The position numbers were made by a program, and so were the translations under genes. The notes under the pieces are model-generated. The model did no database searches. It was not told the DNA's origin and worked only from the letters and a program-made list of their open reading frames with translations. From Ampullaceana balthica (taxonomy: Eukaryota; Mollusca; Gastropoda; Lymnaeidae), in the NCBI GenBank assembly GCA_944989445.1, contig CALYLW010000068.1, positions 563,001-627,000 of the forward strand: a stretch of DNA of 64,000 nt, in the 5' to 3' direction. Shown in pieces: positions 35,789 through 46,700 of this stretch (the first letter of the stretch is position 1; each line of letters opens with the position of its first letter).

Positions 35789-36084
35789 AGTTACTGTAAA
35801 ACAGGGGAAGATAATAGAGAAAACAGAGTAATAATTCTCATGGGTTGCATTTCCTGAAAGTGAAACAAAAAGAAGCCAAACACCCAGTTAAATATCTCAG
35901 TACCTCAAAGAGAAGTAGCTGGCAAACAATTTGTTAGTTTTAAAATATTTGATAAGTAATCTAATATTTCAAGACACATTCAGAATGTTTTAAAAAAAAA
36001 TTAATTTTTGTTTTAAATATTGAAAAACTATTAAAAGTTACAATAGCAAACATGAAATGTTTCACAATGGGATAGTCGGTGTCA

Positions 36085-36220
36085 GACTATCTCACAGTTA
36101 CATAGTTGGATATAAGCAACTATCTCACAGTTACATAGTTGGATATCTGCAAGTATCTCACAGTTACATAGTTGGATATCTGCAAGTATCTCACAGTTAC
36201 ATAGTTGGATATCTGCAACT
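36085..36220. repeat. 33-base tandem repeat, 4 copies
   Basis: Unit CTATCTCACAGTTACATAGT plus TGGATATCTGCAA. Confidence 0.93.
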
Positions 36221-36652
36221 AAAAGCAATTGTAACCAATTGATGTGATTTCAGTGCAGGGTAGCCATAAATAAGCTTTCAGACAGAAACATAAAATGCAT
36301 TGAGGAGTTTAATAATTCATGGTGCTATCAGTATCACAAAGTAATGCAAAGTTTTTTTAAAATGTTGATTTGAAGTTTATACTGAATGTAATTTTGGGAT
36401 AAAACTGTTTCCAAACAAATGATCAAATGAAACATGTTTGTGATAGAGAGCTGAGGGGTCAATCTATTTGTTATTATCTATGTTACTGTCAGATAAGGTC
36501 ATCAAGTACACTGACAGTAGCAAACTAAGACTAAATGAGGTGTTAATAGCAACTGTATTATGTCAATCAATGTTTCAAACATTTACAAACATCTAGTTTT
36601 ATAAGCAGTTGGGCTGATCCAAAAGTTGTTAATTTGTTCCTACAGTTTCAGG
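36221..36652. other. Downstream flank of the ZnF-UBP gene
   Basis: Probable 3' UTR and intergenic DNA of the minus-strand gene; no other feature seen. Confidence 0.4.
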
Positions 36653-36721
36653 TCAATGTGGTCTTGGGAGGGATTCTCCAAATTTGCTGATATGAGCTGC
36701 ACTCTTGATGTCATGGAGCAC
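36653..36721 (-). CDS. ZnF-UBP protein exon 4 (stop)
   Basis: Acceptor CCACCAG; encodes VLHDIKSAAHISKFGESLPR then PH and TGA, matching the natural HDAC6 C-terminus. Confidence 0.88.
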   Translation of the reverse strand: MLHDIKSAAHISKFGESLPRPH

Positions 36722-39700
36722 CTGGTGGGTGGAAATAACAATAATGATGTAGCACATTGTAAATAAGACAAGTTGTGAGTTTTAAATCAGTAGTAACATT
36801 CTTCAACTGTCACATTACAACGGTGGTTAAACTAATGAAGGAGGAAAAGTCCTGCACGTTCTTACCTCAATGTCCACATAATTGTCACAGATGTAACACC
36901 AGGTGTCCAGCACGTTCTTACCTCAATGTCCACATAATTGTCATAGGTGTAACACCATGTGTCGAGCATGTTCTTACCTCATTGTCCACATAATTGTCAC
37001 AGGTGTAACACCAGGTGTCCAGCATGTTCTTACCTCATTGTCCACATAATTGTCACAGGTGTAACACCAGGTGTCCAGCATGTTCTTACCTCAATGTCCA
37101 CATAATTGTCACAGGTGTAACACCAGGTGTCCAGCATGTTCTTACCTCATTGTCCACATAATTGTCACAGGTGTAACACCAGGTGTACAGCATGTTCTTA
37201 CCTCATTGTCCACATAATTGTCACAGGTGTAACACCACACACTGAGGTCTGAGAAGCTCAGGGCGATGTTGTGGAACGTTTCCATCTTGTGTTGAAGCAT
37301 GTGCTCATTAACAAATCTACTGCATTCCACCTGGATTGCAAAATATTAATAAAAACACAAATAATAGAAGTGAACATTTTAACAATGTAAGTATTGGCAT
37401 TTAGATCACAATGTTGTAGCAAATGTTTTAATTAAAAAACACATTTATATTCATAACAGAAATTCTGATCCAGATCTTCATGGCTAGCTTTGTAAATTGT
37501 GAGAAAAAAGAGAGAAATAAAAATAACTAAATATGAAAACATGTATTTTGTGTCATAAATTATATAACCTTCCAGGGTATACGATATTGTGCTCAGTTAG
37601 ACCCACATTTATTTATTCAGTAATTGCAAAAATGCCATTGAGTTGGAGTGAAACTGGTAAAGTGGCAAGGACAACTACATTGGGACCTCGCTAACTCGAA
37701 CTTCCCTAAGGACAACTACAGTGGGACCTCGCTAACTCAAACTTCCCTAAGGACAACTACAGTGGGACCTCGCTAACTCAAACTTCCCTAAGGACAACTA
37801 CAGTGGGACCTCGCTAACTCAAACTTCCCTAAGGACAACTACAGTGGGACCTCGCTAACTCGAACTTCCCTAAGGACAACTACAGTGGGACCTCGCTAAC
37901 TCAAACTTCCCTAAGGACAACTACAGTGGGACCTTGCTAACTCAAACTTCCCTAAGGACAACTACACGGGGACCTCGCTAACTCAAACTTCCCTAAGGAC
38001 AACTACAGTGGGACCTCGCTAACTCAAACTTCCCTAAGGACAACTACAGAGGGACCTCGCTAACTCAAACTTCCCTAAGGACAACTACAGTGGGACCTCG
38101 CTAACTCAAACTTCCCTAAGGACAACTACAGTGGGACCTCGCTAACTCGAACTTCCCTAAGGACAACTACAGTGGGACCTCGCTAACTCGAACTTCCCTA
38201 AGGACAACTACAGTGGGACCTCGCTAACTCAAACTTCCCTAAGGACAACTACAGTGGGACCTCGCTAACTCGAACTTCCCTAAGGACAACTACAGTGGGA
38301 CCTCGCTAACTCAAACTTCCCTAAGGACAATTACAGTGGGACCTCGCTAACTCGAACTTCCCTAAATCGAAAAGGTCTCTATATCGAATTAATTTTTAGG
38401 TCCCGGCCAAATTCCATAAGACTAATTGTATTTTAGATCTCCTTAACTCGAATATTTTTGGCTTCCAACCTCCCTTAGTCGAATTTTTCAAGGCGTTTGG
38501 GTTATTATGCTGGGGTGACATTTCCCCCATCCCACTGTGGAGGGAGTAAAGTGGGGAAGGGGGGAAGGGGAGGGAGTAAAGAAGGGGAGGAGAGGTGTCT
38601 CCTCTCATGGGCTTGAATCAGTTTCAAATCAAGTTGGCTTCCTTTCATATGAAACTTCAGACACAGCCTCTCTTTCCTGTCAAGCCTTCTAGCCAGCAAG
38701 GCTGTCCCTCCTCCCTCCCCTTTTCTCACATTGTCCTTGATTAATCTGCGCCTATTATGCCATTTTCCTAACTCAAAAACTCAGTAAGTCGATTTTTTTT
38801 TGGGCCCCTTTGATTTCGACTTAGAGAGGTCCGGCTGTATATGGTTCATATAAAACCTTTTTAAAATTCCAACCATGTGAACACCTTTAAAGGGTTTAAC
38901 TAATTCCACTTTAGGTAACCATCTTTGTTACAGGTTAGAATACTAATCCCACGTAACATGACCCACCTGGTAACTGGTTAGACCAGTCCCACATAACGTG
39001 ACCCACCTTGTAAGAGGTTAGTCTAATCCCACTTAACATGACCCACCTTATAACAGGTCAGACTAATCCCACAAAAAGTGACCCACCTTATAACAGGTCA
39101 GACTAATCCCATAAAAGTGACCCACCTTATAACAGGTTAGACTAATCCCACTTAACGTGACCCACCTTATAACAGGTGAGTCTTATCCCACTTAAAGTGA
39201 CCCACCTTTTACCAGGTGAGTCTAATATCACTTAACGTGACCCACCTTGTAACAGGTAAGACAGATCCAGTTCTCAGTTCTATCCCCACAAGTGTTGCAG
39301 GGGGCGTGGCTATTGATGCCCATCGTGGGCATGGGCGTGACGTCAGTCAGATGAGGGCACCATGGTAGTGGCTGAATGGCATACATTTGATCCACGCCCT
39401 GAAAGCAGATGACATCATTAAATGCGGACCTTTTATATTGAACACGTTTCCAAGCTTTCCATTAATAAGTGCAGGGTCTGAATAATGATTCCAAGTTATT
39501 TGAACTTTAATTCAAAGAAGCTTAGACATTAAATGTCCCTGTATCTTTTGGTTATTACAACTGTAGGCTATTAATGTGAGTCACACAGCTTTCGTGGCCC
39601 CTTGAAATATGGATTTTCCTATTTAAAAACATTAAAATAACCAATGTCATGAAAATGGGGAACAACTTTGATAATTGTACAACTGAGTATAACATTTACA

Positions 39701-40194
39701 CTACTTGGTGGTATCTAGGTCAGTGTGATAGTAGTGAGATACTCAGAAGGTCATGTTTGGGTTATCATGGTGGTCATGTTGGAGGTTATCATATTTGGGA
39801 TGTTACTGTAGACACTAATTTTAATATATTTCAGGAGCGTCAAAAAAGATGGTCGCTGTACCAGAGGCGGTGTTAATTAGGAGCTCACATCTTTTGTTAA
39901 ATAACGTTACAAGATGGTACATTTTCGCATTGACATAAAATAGCATGACTCTCATAGCAATGCAAAGTTTGGATATAAACAATGCTCAAATAAATACATA
40001 GTGTCAAAATTATCAAGATATTGCACTAGTTTCATTGTGTCACAACTAAAACATCTTGAGAAGCTCTGTGACTTGATTTGAATGTCTGTTAAGATAACAG
40101 ACTGTAGATATATATTCCGATATCGTCTTACTGTTTCCTTGTACGTACTCGGACACTCAGACTCATTGCCTTTAGTTACAACCGCATCACTCAT
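36653..40194 (-). CDS. Small ZnF-UBP protein, HDAC6-type ubiquitin-binding zinc finger
   Basis: Exons (minus): 40194-40132, 39398-39246, 37330-37202, 36721-36653; all junctions are phase 0; 137 residues. The domain spans nearly the whole protein: YAIQPLPWCPHL, CNTCGDRTENWICLTC, ECSRFVNEHMLQH, then LSVWCYTC and IKSAAHISKFGESLPRPH before TGA. It closely follows the C-terminal domain of HDAC6, ending included. Zinc ligands are complete: C35, H37, C55, C58, C67, C70, C75, H82, H86, H92, C105, C108. Ubiquitin-tail residues equivalent to Arg (77), Trp (104) and Tyr (106) are kept. The family binds the free C-terminal Gly-Gly of ubiquitin. No deacetylase exon fits before the divergent astacin start at 40474. 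So this is either a standalone ZnF-UBP protein or the end of an HDAC6 gene with the astacin nested in an intron. Confidence 0.78.
36860..37240. repeat. 56-base tandem repeat founded on the exon 3 splice donor, 7 copies
   Basis: Donor motif (CTTACCTCA on plus) at 36861, 36917, 36973, 37029, 37085, 37141 and 37197: exact 56-base spacing. Each unit holds about 34 bases of exon, including the CYTC zinc-ligand codons, plus the donor GTAAGAAC. Confidence 0.96.
37202..37330 (-). CDS. ZnF-UBP protein exon 3
   Basis: Acceptor AATCCAG; donor GAG^GTAAGAAC at 37201. Encodes VECSRFVNEHMLQHKMETFH and the WCYTC ligands. Its last 34 or so bases are repeated in the 56-base array. Confidence 0.9.
37667..38365. 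repeat. 41-base tandem repeat made from a transposon end, 17 copies
   Basis: Unit AAGGACAACTACAGTGGGAC plus CTCGCTAACTCAAACTTCCCT. Each unit is 12 bases of flank plus the CAGTGGGACCTCGCTAACTC terminus of the pogo-like element that follows. Spacing is exactly 41 from 37678 to 38334. Confidence 0.95.
38334..38837. mobile_element. pogo/Tigger-like MITE with amplified left end
   Basis: Ends CAGTGGGACCTCGCTAACTC and CGACTTAGAGAGGTCCGGCT then G, flanked by TA. Related to the element at 53866-54492. Sits in intron 2 of the ZnF-UBP gene. Confidence 0.75.
38930..39262. repeat. 40-base tandem repeat founded on the exon 2 splice donor, 8 copies
   Basis: The donor-bearing motif (GACCCACCTTRTAACAGGT on plus) recurs every 40 bases up to the true site at 39245. 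Each unit is about 24 bases of exon plus 16 of intron. Units are moderately diverged. Confidence 0.92.
39246..39398 (-). CDS. ZnF-UBP protein exon 2
   Basis: Acceptor GCTTTCAG; donor AAG^GTGGGT at 39245. Carries the WCPH, CNTC and CLTC ligand pairs. Its last 24 bases recur in the 40-base array beyond the donor. Confidence 0.88.
39399..40131. other. Intron 1 of the ZnF-UBP gene (proposed)
   Basis: No coding exon with acceptable splice sites was found. A 75-codon plus-strand frame at 39649 shows no known motif. Confidence 0.4.
40132..40194 (-). CDS. ZnF-UBP protein exon 1 (proposed start)
   Basis: MSDAVVTKGNESECPSTYKE plus T, then donor GTAAGA at 40131. First Met after an in-frame stop; phase matches exon 2. 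No domain supports it, so it rests on splice logic alone. Confidence 0.45.
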
Positions 40195-40473
40195 TAACAC
40201 AACCACACAACATCTCGAGAAGCCCTGTAATTATAGGCCAATGAATGCTGAGATATAACACTAACTAAATAAACTGGGTACAGATCTACTGACAGCGATG
40301 GCACGCTTGTACCGATATACCATGTCTTATCTGGAAACAACGACGTATCGAGAACTCGGACTTCCATCAACTTGCCGACATAATTGTGTTTTCCAATGAC
40401 TGCCACACCCCAGCAGTAAAGGATTTAATAGATCACACTTGACGGGTGTTGAACGAAGTTTTAAACACAACAC
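40195..40473. promoter_or_regulatory. Divergent promoter interval between ZnF-UBP and astacin genes
   Basis: The two start codons face away from each other 279 bases apart. No TATA box was identified. The role is inferred from layout only. Confidence 0.4.
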
Positions 40474-40774
40474 ATGGATCTAACTACTGTCTGCCAGTTT
40501 GTGACAACTGTGACAATTGCCACTCTCACTGTGACAGTGACATCGTTTGGTGCTCCTGTCAATAAGAATGGCGGTTTTACTGTCATCTCATCACCGCCGA
40601 CATTCCTCCAAGAGTTACACCACGGCAAGGGTGGAGCAGCAGCGAACAACGAGGAAGCTGTCATTACAACTGGAGACGAGGATTTCTCTGTACATCGTAA
40701 CGCATTGAGGAACAGGACGAGACGGTGGCCAGGGGGAATTGTGCCCTACGTCATAGACAAGGCGTACCCCGATG
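40474..40774 (+). CDS. Astacin exon 1 (signal peptide, propeptide, mature N-terminus)
   Basis: 100 codons plus one base, from [20 protein letters not shown] to DKAYPD; donor G^GTGAGT at 40775. The donor and 19 exon bases recur at 40821 and, diverged, at 40970. Confidence 0.88.
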
Positions 40775-43700
40775 GTGAGTTGAGTGAACCCATGCCATAT
40801 GGACAAGGCGTACCCCGATGGTGAGTTGCGTGAATAGTGAACGCAAGGCCTACCGACAAAAGTCACCTGCGTGTTGAGTTAATAGGGTACCGATGTCAAG
40901 TAGACAAAACTTATCCAAAAATTTATTTACTGGTGTATCCATGTTTTATAGACCAGGCGTACTCTTATGGTGAGTAGAAATATAGCGCATAGAAACGCAG
41001 AGTAATCGCATAGAAACACAGAGTCACTGCATAGAAACACAGAGTCACCGCATAGAAACACAGAGTCACCGCATAGAAACACAGAGTCACCGCATAGAAA
41101 CACAGAGTCACCGCATAGAAACACTGAGTCACCGCATAGAAACACCGAGTCACCACATAGAAACACCGAGTCACCACGCTGCAAATCCCTATAACATATG
41201 TAACCTTGACTTTTTGTTTTATTTTAACAGTTGGCATTGTGTATCCTAATATTGGCATTGTGTATCCTAATATTGGCATTGTGTATCCTAATTAAATTAT
41301 TTTATTAAAGATAAAGTCTGCGATTATCTGTAGCAAAAAGACAGTCGTCTTCCAAATTTGTTAAAATCGCAAATGTCGTAAGAAAATAAATACAAAATTA
41401 TAGTTTTAAATACAGTAAAAGAAGCTGAAATAAAGGTTATATCTCCATCAGTTAAAATAATCATGTGTATATTGTGTCAATTTTATCTCTTGCCACTAAC
41501 GGAAGTTCCATCTGACAGCCGCCAGGGCCAGCATACTGGAGGCGTTGGCTGAGATCGAGGCAGACGTAGCTAGTAACGGCACAAAGTGCATCCGGTTTGT
41601 GGACAGAACCACGGAGGTCAATTTCCTGGAGATCAGCCTCGGGGTCGGCTGCCATTCGAATATTGGATACAGTGAGACGTAAGTCTGAGAACTAAAAAAT
41701 AGAGTGAGACGTAAGACTGAGAACTTAACAATACAGTGAGACGTAAGTCTGCCAACTACACAATACAGTGAGACGTAAATCTGAGAACGAAACAAATGTA
41801 GCACTATAAACAAATAAAGCACTATAAACAAATGTAGCACTATAAACAAATAAAGCACTATAAACAAATGTAGCACTATAAACAAATAAAGCACTATAAA
41901 CAACTGTAGCACTATAAACAAATGTAGCACTATAAACAAATGTAGCACTATAAACAAATAAAGCAATATAAACAAATGTAGCACTATAAACAAATAAAGC
42001 AATATAAACAAATGAAGGACTATAAACACATGTTGCACTATAAACAAATGTAGCACTATAAACAAATGTATCACTATAAACAAATGTAGCCCTATAAACA
42101 AATAAAGCACTACAAACGAATGTAGCACTATAAACAACTGAAGGACTATAAACACATGTTGCACTATAAACAAATGTAGCACTATAAACACGTGTAGCAC
42201 TATAAACACATGCAGCACTATAAACAAATGTAGCACTATAAACACATGTAGCACTATAAACACGTGTATGACTATAAACAAGTGTAGCACTATAAACACA
42301 TGTAGCCCTATAAACAAATGTAGCAATGTAAACAAATGTAGCACTATAAACACATGTAGCACTATAAACACATGTAGCACTATAAACACGTGTAGGACTA
42401 TAAACAAGTGTAGCACTATAAACACATGTAGCCCTATAAACAAATGTAGCAATGTAAACAACTTTAGCACTATAAACACATGTATCACTATAAACAAATG
42501 TAGCACTATAAATAAATGTAGCACTATAAGCAAATGTATCACTATAAATAAATGTAGCACTATAAACAAATGTAGCACTATAAACAAATGTAGCACTACA
42601 AACAAATGTAGCCCTATAAACAAATAAAGCACTATAAACACATGTAGCACTATAAACAAATGTAGCACTATAAACACATGTAAAACAATAAACAAATATA
42701 GCACTATAAACAAATGTAGCACTATAAACAAATGTAGCACTATAAACACATGTAGCACTTTAAACAAATGTAGCACTATAAACACATGTAGCTCTATAAA
42801 CAAATGAAGCACTATAAACACATTTAGCACTATAAACACATTTAGCACTATAAACAAATGTAGCACTATAAACACGTGTAGCACTAAAACACATGTAGCG
42901 CTGTAAACAAATGTAGCACTATAAACACATGTAGCACTATAAACAAATGTAGCACTATAAATAAATGTAGCACTATAAACAAATGTAGCACTATAAACAA
43001 ATGTAGCACTACAAACAAATGTAGCCCTATAAACAAATAAAGCACAATAAACGAATGTAGCACTATAAACAAATGTAGCACTATAACACATGTAAAACAA
43101 TAAACAAATATAGCACTATAACAAATGTAGCACTATAAACACATGTAGCACTATAAACACATGTAGCACTTTAAACAAATGTAGCACAATAAAAAATGTA
43201 GCACTATAAACACATGTAGCTCTATAAACAAATGAAGCACTATAAACACATTTAGCACTATAAACAAATGTAGCACTATAAACAAATGTAGCACTATAAA
43301 CACGTGTAGCACTAAAACACATGTAGCACTATAAACAAATGTAGCACTGAAACACATGTATCACTGTAAACACATGTAGGACTATAAACACATGTAGCAC
43401 TAAACACATGTAGCACTATAAACAAATGTAGCACTATAAACACATGTTGCACTATAAACAAATGTAGCACTATAAACACATGTAGCACTATAAACAAATG
43501 TAGCACTATAAACACATGTTGTACTATATATAAACCTAAACGTGACATGTCTGCCAATCACCACTACAAATATATAACACACCAGCAATATTTCCTTTAA
43601 GCTGCGCGGTTGCGCCGTGCAGATATCTGACCAACGCCGCACAGCATTTAAGAATTACCGCGCAGCAAATTTTGTAAAATATTGAAGAAAAAAAAATAAA

Positions 43701-46700
43701 TGGTGCTCTCCAACTGTGCACACCAGATTTAAAATAAATAAATTTGCACACGGGCTAACGAACCTTAGACTTAGAGGGAACATTGCACACCAGTAATGGA
43801 AGGCTTACATAACATGTCATTAATACAACAAACAACTACACAAATAACCGAATGGCTACAGTTTCAGTAATCACAACTGTAAATGGCAAAACAGAAATAG
43901 AAAGGTTTCATTTCACCAGTGAACTACTCGCATAAATACACCAGTAACAGAAAATTCACGATTTCGGTAACCGCCAAGTTCACTAACCTATAACTTGACA
44001 AGACCACAACGCCTCGTTATCTACAATTGTTTAGCATCGATCGGGTCTCAGCATCTCATTTCCCGAAATCGTGATGTTCACGCGCCCCAACCCCACAATC
44101 TCCACGCCAACAAAGTACAGGTTCACGCCCCACGCCCCAATGTTTACGTAGTGCACCAAATGTTACAGGCTGACCCCTGCCCCCCCCCCATATTTACGTA
44201 GTCCACCAAATGTTACAGACTGACCCCTCTCCCCCCACACCCCAATGTTTACGTAGTCCACCAAATGTTACAGGCTGACCCCCCCACTGTTTACGTAGTC
44301 CACCAACTCTTACAGGCTGACCCCCCCACACCCCAATGTTTACGTAGTCCACCAAATGTTACAGGCTGACCCCCCCCCCACTGTTTACGTAGTCCACCAA
44401 CTCTTACGGGCTGACCCCCCACACCCCAATGTTTACGTAGTCCACCAAATGTTACAGGCTGACCCCCTCACACCCCAATGTTTACGTAGTCCACCAAATG
44501 TTCCAGGCTGACCCTCCCCCCCCCATACCCCAATGTTTACGTAGTCCACAAACTGTTCTACAGTAGCTGGCTCCGTGCCAACAAGTTGATAGCCGAGGTT
44601 ACTCAATAACAGACTACAATTTGATTTGTTAAGTTGCTGGTAGAGTCATGGCACGGACTTGGTCGGTTAACGTTTGAGTTGTCTGTCCACCCCACCCCGG
44701 CCCCCCAAAATAAAAAAGTAAGCGACGCAAGAATGAATCCAACTAAAAGGTTACAACAAACTTGAGCTATGGCGGATTAAAGCTGAACGGGCTAAAGCCA
44801 GGGGCCCCCAAACTTAGCATATTTTAATAATAAATGTGGACAAATGTATACATGAATTGCTGAAAATATGTTAAATTAATAAAATCTCATCTATTAAAAT
44901 GATCTTTTTTCCCACACGATAGTCTTAGCAGTAAAAAAACCTGAATTGATAGGCTCAATAACAGAAATTATTAACAAATATTATATATATATTTTAAATT
45001 GACAACCTTAAATGAGCTCTTCTGGCCGAATGTGAAGTACAAAGGCTTGTGGTGCAAGCGGTGGCGGGTTCGATCCCCGGGTGGAGTGTGAAATTTTTTT
45101 TCCCATGTGTTTTTTAATTTTATAAATTGTCTTTTACACTCAATTTTAGGATACCGGTAAAAAGTTATTTCTTGGAATTCGGTTTTTTCATGAATAATCA
45201 TTATGGATGAATATTTACAAGTGAAAGTCTTATATTAGCTGCTAGCAATCATTTTATCTAAATGTACACTGGTTGGATAGGGCCCCAGTTGGAATTGCAG
45301 CCAGGGGCCCCGTGCAGTCTTAATCCGCCCCTGAACTTGAGTGATACTTGGCTGAACATTTAGAGTAAGATCGTTCACTATTGTGTGTGTTTAACAAGAA
45401 GAGAGCTCATTCATTTATAACAATGTTCATGTACAATCTTTCTTCAAATTCTTTCTAAAAACTCCATCTAGATCACCTAAAGATGTAGGAAATATAATTT
45501 TTTAAAAACACATAAAAAACAAGTTTTTGACTATAAACTATAAATCCTTTATATACGAGACATAACTAAAAGAATGTTCATTATAATACGGAGCGCAAGA
45601 CAATCCAAAAATACAAAATTGTAGTTATGTCTCGTAAAACATGTTTAATATAATGCGCACCGATCAGGAATATGTTTATAAAAAGTATTGTCAATAAAAT
45701 ACGCACCTTATTGCGCGACAGGAAAGGTTATTCAATATATACACACCACGACACTATAGCAAAAAAAATTTAACATGTTACATAGAGATAAATAAAGCAA
45801 GGGCTCAAACAGACACCACAAGTTAACATAAAGGATTTTTAAAAAAGCGAACCACAGTTACAGCCACAGCAAAGCCAATGTACTATAGGACGTCTTTCAA
45901 AAGTTGATTAATCCATTGAAAATGTCGTAGCTTAAACAAAATATATAAAAAACAAGAAAAAACTGTAATGAGTATTTAAACGCAATTTCCAACTTGGAAT
46001 TTCCGATTTTTTATCAAGGGAAGTTATTCTAGATTACAATAAAAATCGATTCAAATAAGTAATTCTGAAATTAACACAACATGACGTCATATCCCTTCAC
46101 GCTACATCACACCAAGAATGTGTAAATATAATGCGCACCACGCAAAAATCTAACATTAGCATACACAAAGCGAGAAAACCCCATTAAATATCATTCTGGG
46201 TTACATTAAAAGTCATTTCAAATTAATAATTTTGAAACAAAAAAAAACTATTGCTTTAAAAATTGCTTCTAAAATTACGGGAGTCGAACAAAAATAGATT
46301 TTTGGGAAATTCCTTCTCCAACACTGTTCTAAATATTATTAGCTATTGTTTGACGTTTGTTTCAACCCGATAGATGTTATGGTTGGCGAGAAATTGACAA
46401 AATACTGATATTTTTTCGGGTTTTTTGGATTTTCCAGGAAATCCAGTAAACCTTTTCGGTATTGTTTTGGCCGTTGCACATCCTTGGGACCTCCTCAGCA
46501 TATTTGCAAAAGACCCGAACCCTCTGTGAGAGACGTGTTGTGTTGTTGTATTGACATGGTATGAGCGTGCGAGTTGACTAGTATGAAACACGTGGTTGGT
46601 GATGTGAACTGTAAGCGTGCGTGGTCGTGAACTGGGAGAATCGGCTGACTATATTTAGACGGTTCAGGGGGCAACCGAGGTTGTTGATTGTACAGTTGAT

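Noticed and set aside
36860..37240. CRISPR-like spacing of the regular repeats
   Set aside because: Units are contiguous with no unique spacers, and the DNA is eukaryotic and intron-containing.
41496..43100. Minus-strand 534-codon frame rich in LHLFIV
   Set aside because: It is the 18-base array read in reverse and continues across the antisense of astacin exon 2.
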